Part shown: piece by piece, positions 8,695-17,923 of the stretch
How the letters are laid out: the number at the start of each line of letters is the position of its first letter
How positions within the stretch are numbered: the first letter of the stretch is position 1
From: Petroclostridium sp. X23
Lineage (GTDB): Bacteria; Bacillota; Clostridia; SK-Y3
Assembly (NCBI RefSeq): GCF_030013905.1
Contig: NZ_CP124862.1
Location: forward strand, 4,529,051 to 4,593,050
DNA length: 64,000 nt
Reading direction: 5' to 3'
The notes under the pieces: generated by a model
Seen by the model: only the letters and a program-made list of their open reading frames with translations
The model's database searches: none
Told to the model about the DNA's origin: nothing
Position numbers and translations under genes: made by a program

Positions 8695-9099
8695 ATGCCT
8701 TACATTGTAAGACGGCAGATTAAAGCCAGTGGGAAGGTTTTCAGAAAGGGAGACATAGTACCGGCTGAAACATGGCCAACCAGGAGAGCGTTAATGTCCC
8801 AAGGTAAAATCGAGTACGTGGCCGAAGCGCCGGAACCTGTTGAAGAACAGGAGCTGATACCGCCGGGAGATAGTAATCCGGAAGGGACAGGCGAAAATAC
8901 AAGCAATACCGAAACCACCGCAGCGCAAGCGGCAACAGCCGAAATGCTTCTTAGCCTGAGTGTTGAGAAGATGGAAAAGTCAGTAAAAGAGATTGATGAT
9001 ATAACCGTACTGCAGATAGCGCTGGAAAAAGAGACAAGGAAAACCGGTAAAGAAGCAATTGAGGCAAGAATCAAAAACCTTACAGATCAGGAGGGATAG
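8695..9099 (+). CDS. phage head-tail region protein, unknown role
   Basis: The 134 residues have a conserved-looking N-terminal 45 (PYIVRRQIKASGKVFRKGD, a small beta domain), an acidic Thr/Ala-rich linker, and a C-terminal helical segment resembling small HeH/SAP-like folds (DITVLQIALEKETRKTGK). Proteins of this layout often occur just after capsid genes. No definite function is recognised. Confidence 0.6.
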   Translation: MPYIVRRQIKASGKVFRKGDIVPAETWPTRRALMSQGKIEYVAEAPEPVEEQELIPPGDSNPEGTGENTSNTETTAAQAATAEMLLSLSVEKMEKSVKEIDDITVLQIALEKETRKTGKEAIEARIKNLTDQEG

Positions 9100-9102
9100 A
9101 TC

Positions 9103-9489
9103 ATGACAGCGACATATGACGCAACCAAGCTGGGTGAATTCGGGAAAGACCGCATGCGGTTTGAACTTGGAGACACAAACATGGATGAACCCATCCTGCA
9201 GGATGAAGAAATTAATATTTTTGTTACTGAAGAATCATCATGGAAACGTGCAATTCTGAAGTGTACAGAAAAAATAGCGTCTAAGTTTGCAACAGAAGCA
9301 AATATGCAAATTGGGCCAATCAAGATGGATTTAATGGATAGGGCAAAGTTTTGGGAAAGCAAGGTTGCTAATTTAAAACGCGAACAAGCAGGGATGGCGG
9401 TACCGGTGGCTGCTGCTTCGGCCGGAGGAGAAGGAGACATACAAGGTGCATATTTCCGTGTTGGTTTACATGATAACAGAGAGGCATAG
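9103..9489 (+). CDS. putative head-tail connector protein
   Basis: This 128-residue protein starts at ATG 9103 just after the preceding gene. The beginning (GKDRMRFELGDTNMDEPILQ) and the helical core (WKRAILKCTEKIASKFATEA) resemble gp6-type adaptor proteins: short, helical, with an RFxLGDTN-like opening. It would bind under the portal ring. The assignment rests on position and this pattern. Confidence 0.65.
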   Translation: MTATYDATKLGEFGKDRMRFELGDTNMDEPILQDEEINIFVTEESSWKRAILKCTEKIASKFATEANMQIGPIKMDLMDRAKFWESKVANLKREQAGMAVPVAAASAGGEGDIQGAYFRVGLHDNREA

Positions 9490-9497
9490 GGGAATGT

Positions 9498-9827
9498 ATG
9501 AGTAAGATATATAAAACTTTTGAGGTACAGGAAAATGAAACGAGTGTCGATTTACGTGGTCGTTATTCTAAACATGAGGCGACCAGTGAAACGGTGACTA
9601 TCAGAGGGATTATTGCAGATTCTACACCACAAGAGATGGAAAGATGGAATCAAATACAGCACCCCGTGACGCATACTATAGCGCAAAAAGGAAAGCCAGT
9701 CGGGAAAGAAGGCGATTATTTGATAATGCCAACAGAAAAAAGGAAGTTTAAAATACAAAAAGTAAACAACCCCGGAGCCTTAGACCTTTGGACGCTGTAT
9801 TATGTTGAGGAAAGACGGGATGTTTGA
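9498..9827 (+). CDS. putative head closure/stopper protein
   Basis: The 109-residue beta-rich protein has EYLI-type strands (KEGDYLIMPTEKRKFKIQKV) and an N-terminal cross-beta region. Size and position between the adaptor and the HK97-gp10-like protein fit the head-closure (stopper) class. Its TGA overlaps the next ATG (TGATG). Confidence 0.6.
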   Translation: MSKIYKTFEVQENETSVDLRGRYSKHEATSETVTIRGIIADSTPQEMERWNQIQHPVTHTIAQKGKPVGKEGDYLIMPTEKRKFKIQKVNNPGALDLWTLYYVEERRDV

Positions 9828-10273
9828 TGGATATTCAAAGCACCGGACATAAGTTATTCAAACAAGTTGAGCAGCAAGTCAAAGCTAGGGTATACCGGGC
9901 CAGCAATGAACTCCGGAACGCCTCTCAATTTGTTCTGAGGGGACAGCGCACCGGGCGGAGGTACCGGGTACCGTTTACCGGAGGAAAGCGCCGGAAGCCA
10001 CGGTATTACACCGCGTCAGCGCCAGGGGAAGCACCGGCAAACCGAACCGGGGCGTTAAGGGCAAGCTGGTGGCAGCGCCCACGGGCCATCAAAGAGGGCA
10101 GCAAAGTCACTGTTTACCCGGCAATCGCTTCGGAACTCAAATACGGAAAGATACTAGAAGACGGCACCAGGGACGGAAGGATCGCCCCCAGGCCGTTCGT
10201 AGACAAGATAAAAGAAAAAGCCATGCCAAGGATTAGAAGCATTTACAAAGCACCATATACATTAACGCCATAG
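9827..10273 (+). CDS. tail completion/neck protein (HK97 gp10-like)
   Basis: ATG 9827 overlaps the upstream stop by one base. The 148 residues have an N-terminal helix, then a basic loop (RRYRVPFTGGKRRKPRYYT), APGEAPANRTGALRASW, and LEDGTRDGRIAPRPFV. The pattern 'PGEPP..TG.LR.S...YA..LE.GT....RPF' is the hallmark of gp10-type neck proteins. It links the tail tube to the head. Confidence 0.78.
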   Translation: MDIQSTGHKLFKQVEQQVKARVYRASNELRNASQFVLRGQRTGRRYRVPFTGGKRRKPRYYTASAPGEAPANRTGALRASWWQRPRAIKEGSKVTVYPAIASELKYGKILEDGTRDGRIAPRPFVDKIKEKAMPRIRSIYKAPYTLTP

Positions 10274-10288
10274 GTAGGGGGGATTAAA

Positions 10289-11176
10289 ATGCCTAGTCTC
10301 GAGGAGCATTTATACAGCAAGATAATCGGAAGCACCAACATACAGACGCTGCTGACAACATATAGTGGCGCTCCGGCATTCTTTGAAGGACAAGCACCGG
10401 ATGATACGGATGAAGGATGGACCGGCAGACAATACCCCCGCATGAATTACATTGTGGACCGGGCAGAAGACCCGGAACGCAAAGTAAGCGGCATGGTGGT
10501 GTTTGATATATGGTGTGTAAATACAAGTGGTGTAGATACACAGAGTGTGTGGCCCGAGCAAATCGAAGCGGAGGTTAGAGCGCTGGTGGATGGTGCTGTG
10601 TTTCATCCTACCGACGAGCCGGTAACAGCCATAAAATGGAACAGAAGCGAGCCTTTCCAAGAGAAAATAAGAAATGACCTGAAGGATGGTATGGTCATAG
10701 GTATAACGGTGGCCTTTGACCTATTGGCCTTCCCGGCACAAACCACAACCGATCCGGATCCGATAGCGGCTATTAATCAATGGACTGTTGATACGTTTGG
10801 CAGCCTCCAGGTGGATCCACAGACGTGGGCACCGACCGATAGCACCCCGGCCATTTACTGGCGGCTTGTTGGTCTGTCATTGGCACAGCAGACCAACAGC
10901 GTCACATGGATGGACGTGGAGATGGCCGGTCATATTTTAACCGGAGGACCGTCGGAGCGTCTCCAATGGGTGAAGCAATTAACAGAGGAGATCGCGCAGA
11001 CTGGCAGAATTTATATGCTGGACACCTCGCCGATGTTCATCCGCCGTTTAAGCGCAGATTCCAGCGGAGACCCGTTCCGGCAAGGGCAGATAAGGGTAAC
11101 CGCAAGGTACGGAGTACTGTATAAAAAGCCAATATACGAAATATTAAATCACGCTATTATAGACGGAGGTGTGTAA
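10289..11176 (+). CDS. putative tail terminator-like protein
   Basis: The 295-residue protein starts at ATG 10289 after a GGGGGGATT site. The first half has features expected of tail terminators (FDIWCVNTSGVDTQ, then WPEQIEAEVRALVDG). The second half repeats a similar beta/helix pattern (YWRLVGLSLAQQTNSVTWMD), suggesting an internal duplication or fusion. It lies between the neck protein and the sheath. No exact family is recognised. Confidence 0.5.
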   Translation: MPSLEEHLYSKIIGSTNIQTLLTTYSGAPAFFEGQAPDDTDEGWTGRQYPRMNYIVDRAEDPERKVSGMVVFDIWCVNTSGVDTQSVWPEQIEAEVRALVDGAVFHPTDEPVTAIKWNRSEPFQEKIRNDLKDGMVIGITVAFDLLAFPAQTTTDPDPIAAINQWTVDTFGSLQVDPQTWAPTDSTPAIYWRLVGLSLAQQTNSVTWMDVEMAGHILTGGPSERLQWVKQLTEEIAQTGRIYMLDTSPMFIRRLSADSSGDPFRQGQIRVTARYGVLYKKPIYEILNHAIIDGGV

Positions 11177-11177
11177 G

Positions 11178-11390
11178 ATGAGCACAAAGACAAAAGCCGA
11201 CCAGGAGGCCACAGCGGCACCACAGGAGGCGAAATATAGCAAAGACGAACTTATGGTAGCTGCAGAAGCGGCGTTCGCCGTTAAACCGGAAGTAGTCATG
11301 GCGGCCATGAAGATGGCAGGCATAACCGAAGCCACCAAAGCGGAAGCGAAGGCGGCAATAGATAAGTTTAACAAGAAGGAGGTTAAATAA
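11178..11390 (+). CDS. small protein before the tail sheath
   Basis: ATG 11178 follows GGAGGTGTGTAAG. The 70 residues have a charged N-terminus and a compact helical domain (KYSKDELMVAAEAAFAVKPE, then AAIDKFNKKEV), similar in layout to the YqbN-type small proteins encoded directly before sheath genes in PBSX-like phages. The stop overlaps the sheath ATG (ATAATGG). Its role is unknown. Confidence 0.6.
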   Translation: MSTKTKADQEATAAPQEAKYSKDELMVAAEAAFAVKPEVVMAAMKMAGITEATKAEAKAAIDKFNKKEVK

Positions 11391-12814
11391 TGGGGGGATT
11401 TTTTACCGTAGGAGAACAAAAAATCAGACCAGGTGCGTACATACGGTATGAAAACACCGGGGCACCGGCCGAAGGGATCGTGCCGGCAGGCGCGTGCGCG
11501 GCAGTTTTCAAAGCCGATTGGGGACCTTTAGGGGTTTCAAAGTCCATATTAACGCCAACGGAAGCGGAGAAATACTATGGCTCCGTAGGGACAAACAACA
11601 ACATGGACGTTATCACAGAGGAATTGGCAAACTGCGAAGAAGTTATCGCCATTAGGCTCGGTTCCGGAGGAACGAAAGGTACTTACGCCATTAAGGATAC
11701 AGCTACAACACCGGCAACGGTTATAAACGCCGTGGCAAAGTACCCAGGGACCAGGGCGATCAGCCTTACCATCAAAGACAGTTTGACCGATGCAACTATG
11801 CGGGAATTCATCGTCTATGAGGGAACCAAGGAACGGCAAAAAATAACGTTTTCCAAAGGTTCCGGAGAAGTGGACGCTTTGATAGCGGCCTGGACTGAAG
11901 CCGGCAGTGATTGGGTAGATCTTACCAAGGTAGCGGCAGGAAACGGCACCCTGCAAACCTTAAGCCAGCAAGCACTGGCCGGAGGAGCAAACCCAACCAT
12001 CACCAACAGCGATTACAGCGCTGCTTTTAGTGTAATAGAGGCGCTAAATTGGGACGCAATCGCGATAGATACTGAGGATACAACGATTCACGCGTTGTTG
12101 CAGGGATTTGTAAGCCGTGTGTTCCGGGAAGGCAAGCTGATCCGTGGAGTAGTCGGAGAAAAAACCACGGTACCACTGGCAACCAGGATGACAAACGCAG
12201 CAAGCTTCAATGACTTTTGCATGCATTACTGCTTAAACGGCTGGTATGATGCCGCAGGCAATAAGTACGAAGGGTATAGGACAGCTGCCAGGATTGCGGG
12301 AATTATCGCTGCAGCGCCGGCAAACTGGAGCCTAACCCATTATGTCATAACCGGAGCCACCGCGCTAACGGAGACCTTAACCAACCCACAAATTGAGTCA
12401 GCGCTCCAAAAAGGCGCGCTAGTATTTACCACAAGTCCGCAAGGCCAGGTATGGATAGAATACGGCATTAACACATTGGTGACACTGACAGCCGACCAGG
12501 ACGCAGGATGGAAGAAAATCCGCAGGGTTAGCACAAGATTTGAACTCATGAAGCGGATCGCCACAACGGTGGATCCACTTATCGGTAAGGTGGATAACAG
12601 TCCGGACGGAAGGGCAACCATTATCGCCGCGGCACAAGGGATTATTAACAAGATGGCAAGTGAAGGAAAACTCTTAGAGGGCGGGACCATTACGGAAGAC
12701 CCGGATAACGCACCGGCAGGAGATTCGGCATGGTTTAAAATAGCGGTGGATGACCTAGACAGCGGCGAAAAACTCTATTTCGCATACGGATTTAGGTTTG
12801 CACCTGAAGCATAA
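11390..12814 (+). CDS. xkdK: contractile tail sheath protein
   Basis: The 474 residues match the XkdK sheath family. The N-terminus is GGFFTVGEQKIRPGAYIRYE, followed by FKADWGPLGVSK, a variable middle domain, and the C-terminal conserved part (TLTADQDAGWKKIRRVSTRF, then DNAPAGDSAWFKIAVDDLDS). Sheath subunits surround the tube and contract on infection, so this is a myovirus-type tail. It is full length, and starts directly at the stop of the preceding gene. Confidence 0.93.
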   Translation: MGGFFTVGEQKIRPGAYIRYENTGAPAEGIVPAGACAAVFKADWGPLGVSKSILTPTEAEKYYGSVGTNNNMDVITEELANCEEVIAIRLGSGGTKGTYAIKDTATTPATVINAVAKYPGTRAISLTIKDSLTDATMREFIVYEGTKERQKITFSKGSGEVDALIAAWTEAGSDWVDLTKVAAGNGTLQTLSQQALAGGANPTITNSDYSAAFSVIEALNWDAIAIDTEDTTIHALLQGFVSRVFREGKLIRGVVGEKTTVPLATRMTNAASFNDFCMHYCLNGWYDAAGNKYEGYRTAARIAGIIAAAPANWSLTHYVITGATALTETLTNPQIESALQKGALVFTTSPQGQVWIEYGINTLVTLTADQDAGWKKIRRVSTRFELMKRIATTVDPLIGKVDNSPDGRATIIAAAQGIINKMASEGKLLEGGTITEDPDNAPAGDSAWFKIAVDDLDSGEKLYFAYGFRFAPEA

Positions 12815-12827
12815 GGAGGGATAACGG

Positions 12828-13277
12828 ATGCCAAAAGAATTATTGGACCCACGGAAAATACTGACCGGTAAGGAAGGGGAACTCTACGACGAGGAAGGGA
12901 ACTTCCTGGCACAGGTGAACACCTTCCAGGCCCAGGTGAATGTGACAAACACCGACTACCAACCGGCAGGAAGCGCGCTGACAGTGGCGGTATTAACCAG
13001 CTATACTGTGACGCTGACATTTACTGAGACCGTTATAAATGATGCAGACTTACTGAAAGCATTTGTAGAAAAGATTAGAGCCGGGAAACAGTTGGAGGCA
13101 GCGTTTCAAGGGAAAATCAACGGCCACGATGATACGGCAGGACGCCAGGTGTTCAGAGCATGCGTGCCGGATGGCAGCATCGATCTGATGAACATTCAAC
13201 CGGGAGACATCCTAAACCGGGCATGGGCATGGAGATGTAACGAGCCGCCGGAACTGCAATCTCTGTTAGGAGCATAA
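12828..13277 (+). CDS. xkdM: tail tube protein (XkdM-like)
   Basis: The 149-residue protein begins MPKELLDPRKILTGKEGELY and has the beta-rich core of XkdM-type tubes: GNFLAQVNTFQAQVNV, then TVTLTFTETVINDADLLKAF. It lies directly after the sheath, as in all such phages. It forms the rigid inner tube of the contractile tail. Confidence 0.9.
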   Translation: MPKELLDPRKILTGKEGELYDEEGNFLAQVNTFQAQVNVTNTDYQPAGSALTVAVLTSYTVTLTFTETVINDADLLKAFVEKIRAGKQLEAAFQGKINGHDDTAGRQVFRACVPDGSIDLMNIQPGDILNRAWAWRCNEPPELQSLLGA

Positions 13278-13317
13278 AGAGATAAGAAAGAGACAATAAA
13301 CGAGGAGGAATAGACCC

Positions 13318-13812
13318 ATGAAAGACTATGAAAACGATGTGGACACTGAAATAACCAAAGAAGAAATATTAATGAGTGAGCAGGACCTTTTACAAGGTCT
13401 TCTCGCTGCAGCAGAAGACAAAGAAGACACTAGCAATGCGCTGCCGATTGAGATCGCCAGGAAGGGAAAAGTCCTTTTCCGTTTCCGGATTAGACCACTC
13501 GGAGAAGACGAGTATAACAAACAAAGGGAAAAGGCCACCAAGTACGTCCGGAACAAAAGCATGGGCGGCTTAAAGATGCCGGAAAGCACCGATGCAGTAC
13601 GGTACCGCAGCTATCTCATATACACGGCCACCATCGAAGAAGACCGGAAAAAGCTATGGGATAACAAAGAGGCATGGACACAGTTAAAAGTTATCAATGG
13701 CCCGGACTTAATCGACAAGGTACTGCTGGCAGGGGAAAAGGACGCCATCCTGGAAAAATTAGACGAGATCTCCGGATACAGCAGCAATATTGAGGAAGTG
13801 TCAAAAAAGTAA
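13318..13812 (+). CDS. xkdN: tail assembly chaperone, short form (XkdN-like)
   Basis: The 164-residue protein lies between tube and tape measure genes, the site of gpG-type tail chaperones. Its core has IEIARKGKVLFRFRIRPLGE and KYVRNKSMGGLKMPESTD, similar to XkdN. The gene ends AAA AAG TAA, within the slippery heptamer A-AAA-AAG, and an open -1 frame follows. It probably coats the tape measure before tube growth. Confidence 0.85.
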   Translation: MKDYENDVDTEITKEEILMSEQDLLQGLLAAAEDKEDTSNALPIEIARKGKVLFRFRIRPLGEDEYNKQREKATKYVRNKSMGGLKMPESTDAVRYRSYLIYTATIEEDRKKLWDNKEAWTQLKVINGPDLIDKVLLAGEKDAILEKLDEISGYSSNIEEVSKK

Positions 13813-13970
13813 TAGAGGCCGGTGGCAGAGCAACACTGCTGCACCAGATATTCCAGCGGACAGGAAGAACCCCGGACGAGATAATGGGCAAGGCCCCAGG
13901 TGTTCGGGCCTTCTGCTTTGCTAGTATGATCGTGCAGCTAGAGCAGGAAAACAAACCATCGGCCGATTAG
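13803..13970 (+). CDS. -1 frameshift extension of the tail chaperone (long form)
   Basis: The heptamer A-AAA-AAG occupies 13803-13809 directly before the short-form stop. Slipping back one base continues into a 53-codon frame (VIEAGGRATLLHQIFQRTGR and on) that ends in TAG at 13968-13970, just before the tape measure gene. This would give a 217-residue G-GT-like fusion. Such -1 shifts are conserved across many tailed phages at this exact gene position. This frame has no start codon or ribosome site of its own. Confidence 0.8.
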   Translation, partial: KKVIEAGGRATLLHQIFQRTGRTPDEIMGKAPGVRAFCFASMIVQLEQENKPSAD

Positions 13971-13996
13971 TAAAAGCCTGAAAGGGGGGAGCGCTG

Positions 13997-16900
13997 GTGG
14001 CAGAAGAAGTTTTTAGAATAGAGATACCGGTCGAGGCCATCGACAACACAGAACCAGCGCTCGGACAGGCCGAGAAAAAAGTAAGCAAGTTCGAGCGCGG
14101 CATGAAAAGAACCAAGGAAATAATGAATAAACTGAATGGGATTACGGTGAAGTTATTAATAAGCGCAATAGACAAAGCCTCCGGCGTGATTGCAGGGATA
14201 AGCGGAAAAGTCAAGGGCCTGGTGGGAAAAAGCTACCACATCACGGTCCGGGTGTTAGACTTAGCCACACGACCGTTAAGAGCAATCGGAAGATTCGCGA
14301 CCAGTGCCATCGGAATGATGACGGCCGGAGCGGGAATCGCCGGGGGCATTGTTATACCCATGAAAATCCAAGGGGACTATGAGCAGACGCAGATCGCCTT
14401 TGAGACCATGTTAAAAAGCGGGGAGCGGGCAACCAAGTTTTTAGAAGACGCGGCGGACTTCGCGGATAAGACGCCGTTTGAGTTTCCGGAGCTGATAAAC
14501 AGCAGTAAACTACTCATGGCCTTTGGATTTGAAGCGGAAAACGTCTTAGGTTTGATGCGGACCATAGGAGACACATCCTCCGGATTAGGCGCCGGTAGTG
14601 AGGGTATAGACAGGATTACCCGCGCATTGGGGCAGATGAGAGCCAAAGGAAGGGCGCAAGCCGAAGAAATGCTGCAGCTGCAGGAACTAGGTGTGCCGGC
14701 AGCGCAGATTCTCCAGGAGGAGTTAGGTCTCACGGCCGCACAGGTGGCGGATATAGGAAAAGAGGGCATCGCAGCAGGCAAGGTTATAGACGCGCTATTA
14801 AGAGGCATGGACAAACGATTCGGAGGGATGATGGATAAGCAGGCTACCACAGCAATGGGGTTGATATCCACCATCTCAGATACCATTAAGAATAAACTGC
14901 TCAGACGATGGGGCGAGGGCCTGTGGGGAGGATTTAAACCAGGGCTTACCCAAATTGTAGATTGGTTGGACGATAACAGCGCCAAGGTAAAGGAATGGGG
15001 CGAAGACTTCCGGAAAGTGGGAGAAGGAATCAGTAAATGGATAGTCTCCAGGTTAGATACCGTTAAGAGCCGAATAGGGAGCCTAACAGGCAGCACTGAG
15101 TGGAAGAATGCGACCACTATGAGTGAAAAAATGAAAATCGCATGGGATAAGGTTATCGCCGAACCGTTCCAGGAATGGTGGGACGGACCAGGAAAGAGCA
15201 AAGTCACCGGCATAGCAGAAGACATGGGGCGGGGTTTTGGAGGCGCGCTTGGCGGGTTTATTATGGCCGCCTTTGGTGTGGCTACAGAGCCGGATGATTT
15301 GATTCAACAGTCTCCATTCATCAGCGCCGGAACCACGGCCGGAAAGGCCTTCCTTGATTCGTTCATGGAGGCATTCAACGTAGAAAAAATCGCGGCAAAA
15401 GCAGCAGAAGCCTTTACAAGCGCCCAGGGGAACCTTAAAGGGTTTGTACCAGGAGGGCAAGGTCCGGATTTTGCATCTTACGCAACCCTGGCTATGGACG
15501 CGTTTTTGCTTTTCAAAGCTGGAAAAGGAGCAGCCAAGCTGTTTAAAGGCGGAAAGAGTGTAGTCAGTGGTGGTAAGAGTGTGTTCAATGCCTTTAAAGG
15601 AGCCAAAGGGGCAGAAGCGGCAGCGGGAGCAGTAGACGATGCAGCGGATATAGCAAAGACGGCAACACGGACTGTGAAAAATGTCCCAACCGGAGCAAAA
15701 GCAGCGACCGGATCGAAGGCAGCAGAGGCAGTACAAACGACAGCGACAAAGGCACCGGGACTATTTGATAGAATCACCGGATGGTTTTTTAAGACTCCAT
15801 CCAAAGCGCCGATACCAGCACCGGCACAGCCAACGGCCACAGTCACACCGGGATACAAACCAGCTGGTGCCGATTTTTGGAAAGATGTGAAGCTCAAGAG
15901 CGTTGAGCAGCGAAAGACTATCGTAGAGATGGCCAACGCCGGAAATTTGTCCAAGTACGATGATGCTGTGACTGCATTTGGGGGAGCCAAGGCACCGGGA
16001 ATGATTCAAAGGGCCGGCAGTTTCGTAAAAGATATGAATCCATTCAAAGGCGGGGCAAGAACCGAAACCAAAGTGGCCGGAGAAGTAGCGGAAGCGGCCG
16101 GGAAACTTGGAAAATTCGGTGGCATGTTAGGTAAGGTAAAATTTATCCCAGTGTTAGGTACCGCACTAGGCATATTGGGGAGCGCGACCACCGTCGCAGC
16201 TGCGGCACCGGAACAAAGAGGTCGGGAAACGGCAGGAGAAGCCGGAAGCTGGATAGGTTCCATTGCAGCAGGAGCGGCAGCGGGAGCAGCTGGAGGAGCA
16301 GTAGGAGGCTCTATAGTACCAGGAGCAGGAACGGCAATCGGAACTGCAGTAGGAGGCATTCTCGGCGGCATAGGCGGGGCAATTGGCGGAGAGAAATTCA
16401 CCGAATGGTTATATGATCAAAAAGATGCTGCTACCGCATGGGCTGCAGATGTCGGCAAAATTTTTGGGGATGCATGGACAGGAGTAAAACAAGGTGCTTC
16501 CGATGTCGGTCAATGGATAGGTGCTAAATTCAGTGACGCAAAAGATTGGGTGAGTAATACGTGGGGAGGACTCAAGCAAGGAGCTAGTGATGCAGCTACA
16601 TGGATAGGAGATCGGTTTACCGATGCTAGTAACTGGACGACTACTGCATGGAGTACCGTCAGTGGGTGGTTCTCAGATAATATTATTACACCGATAAAAG
16701 ATAATTCTATAAATACGGTAAATACACTTGCTGGTGCCGCAGACATAGCCAGAGAAGGAGTTACCATGGCATTAGCACCTATTGGTGCTTGGATTAACAC
16801 CAATGTATGGGAGCCGGTCAAAGACGGAGCTGCAGCTGTCGGCCAATGGATAAGCAATAAATTTACCGAAGCGAATACATGGGTTATAAATAAGTGGAGT

Positions 16901-17923
16901 ACTTTCACCAACTGGTTTGGTGCCAGCGTATGGACTCCTATTCAAAATGCAGCGACCGCAGCAGGAAAATGGATAAACGGCCGGTTTACCGAGGCAAAAT
17001 CATGGGTATGCGGCGCATGGTCTGATTTCTCCGGATGGTTCGGTGCTTCCGTGTGGACACCAGTGCAAAACGGAGCCAGCGCGGCCGGTTTATGGATAAG
17101 CAATCGCTTCACTGACGCAAAAACCTGGGCAAGCGACTCATGGGCCGGATTTGCCGGATGGTTCGATGAGGTGGTATTATCTCCGGTAAAATCCGGAGCG
17201 GAAGTAGCGGGTACTTGGATAAATGATAAGTGGACCAACGCAAAGAACACAGTTACCGAAGCATGGACCGGGTTCGATGCATGGTTTGAAGACACCGTAT
17301 GGAAACCGGTCAAAGGTGGAGCTGAAAGAGCGGCAAATTGGATAAGCGATAAGTTCACAGACGCTAAAGAATGGATAGCAAGTTTATGGAACGGCGCTGC
17401 AGGAACGGTTAGTGTTGCCGTTGAAACAGCAAGGACCCGAGGGGAAGGTATAACAGGCATGAACCCAACAAAACACGCTGTAGGAGGAATTATGACACGT
17501 CCACACATGGGATTAGTCGCGGAAGCAGGACCCGAAGCGATTATTCCACTAAGCGAAGGGAAGCGCCAGCGTGGCCTTGACCTTTGGGAAAAGACCGGCC
17601 GGTTCTTAGGTGTCCTGCCATACGCCAATGGTGGTATCGTGGGCCACACACAAGAGCACGGAACAACCAGGACAGTGGAGGTGCCGACATCCGTGCCGGT
17701 GCCAACATACATTCCAACAAGCAGCAGCAATAAAAAGCCGGTCAGCGTGAAAATAGACGTCAGCGCAAATCCGAAATTTGAGATAAAGAGCGCAGCAGGC
17801 GACAAAGAAATTCTGTCGGTTATTAGGCAATATCAATCAAAGATTGTTGACGAGTTCAGTGATCAGATCGCGGAAAAGCTGGTTGCAATCTTTAACAACA
17901 TGCCGGAAGTGGAGGGAGCATAA
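13997..17923 (+). CDS. tail tape measure protein
   Basis: The GTG at 13997 follows AAAGGGGGGAG. The 1308 residues include a helical N-terminus, the TMP core (IQGDYEQTQIAFETMLKSG, then FPELINSSKLLMAFGF and LGVPAAQILQEELGL), a Gly/Ala-rich glycine-zipper stretch (about 750-800), a long Trp-rich repeat region (about 835-1130), and the end motif GGIMTRPHMGLVAEAGPEAI. The protein sets tail length and acts in DNA delivery. At about 0.15 nm per residue the tail would be near 200 nm (inference from the usual rule). Confidence 0.92.
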   Translation: MAEEVFRIEIPVEAIDNTEPALGQAEKKVSKFERGMKRTKEIMNKLNGITVKLLISAIDKASGVIAGISGKVKGLVGKSYHITVRVLDLATRPLRAIGRFATSAIGMMTAGAGIAGGIVIPMKIQGDYEQTQIAFETMLKSGERATKFLEDAADFADKTPFEFPELINSSKLLMAFGFEAENVLGLMRTIGDTSSGLGAGSEGIDRITRALGQMRAKGRAQAEEMLQLQELGVPAAQILQEELGLTAAQVADIGKEGIAAGKVIDALLRGMDKRFGGMMDKQATTAMGLISTISDTIKNKLLRRWGEGLWGGFKPGLTQIVDWLDDNSAKVKEWGEDFRKVGEGISKWIVSRLDTVKSRIGSLTGSTEWKNATTMSEKMKIAWDKVIAEPFQEWWDGPGKSKVTGIAEDMGRGFGGALGGFIMAAFGVATEPDDLIQQSPFISAGTTAGKAFLDSFMEAFNVEKIAAKAAEAFTSAQGNLKGFVPGGQGPDFASYATLAMDAFLLFKAGKGAAKLFKGGKSVVSGGKSVFNAFKGAKGAEAAAGAVDDAADIAKTATRTVKNVPTGAKAATGSKAAEAVQTTATKAPGLFDRITGWFFKTPSKAPIPAPAQPTATVTPGYKPAGADFWKDVKLKSVEQRKTIVEMANAGNLSKYDDAVTAFGGAKAPGMIQRAGSFVKDMNPFKGGARTETKVAGEVAEAAGKLGKFGGMLGKVKFIPVLGTALGILGSATTVAAAAPEQRGRETAGEAGSWIGSIAAGAAAGAAGGAVGGSIVPGAGTAIGTAVGGILGGIGGAIGGEKFTEWLYDQKDAATAWAADVGKIFGDAWTGVKQGASDVGQWIGAKFSDAKDWVSNTWGGLKQGASDAATWIGDRFTDASNWTTTAWSTVSGWFSDNIITPIKDNSINTVNTLAGAADIAREGVTMALAPIGAWINTNVWEPVKDGAAAVGQWISNKFTEANTWVINKWSTFTNWFGASVWTPIQNAATAAGKWINGRFTEAKSWVCGAWSDFSGWFGASVWTPVQNGASAAGLWISNRFTDAKTWASDSWAGFAGWFDEVVLSPVKSGAEVAGTWINDKWTNAKNTVTEAWTGFDAWFEDTVWKPVKGGAERAANWISDKFTDAKEWIASLWNGAAGTVSVAVETARTRGEGITGMNPTKHAVGGIMTRPHMGLVAEAGPEAIIPLSEGKRQRGLDLWEKTGRFLGVLPYANGGIVGHTQEHGTTRTVEVPTSVPVPTYIPTSSSNKKPVSVKIDVSANPKFEIKSAAGDKEILSVIRQYQSKIVDEFSDQIAEKLVAIFNNMPEVEGA
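16501..17380 (+). repeat. Trp-rich ~41-residue repeats within the tape measure
   Basis: Seven copies of a motif like WI-x3-F-T-[DE]-A-x2-W occur at about 16514, 16606, 16850, 16973, 17093, 17216 and 17339. The last five are spaced about 123-126 bases (41-42 codons). Between them a second motif (WFGASVWTPVQNGA and variants) recurs. These are diverged tandem repeats. Confidence 0.8.

Noticed and set aside
14377..17836. Several 130-290-codon minus-strand frames against the tape measure gene
   Set aside because: The tape measure frame has clear motifs and repeats; the opposite frames mirror its Ala/Gly/Trp codons and have no ribosome sites.
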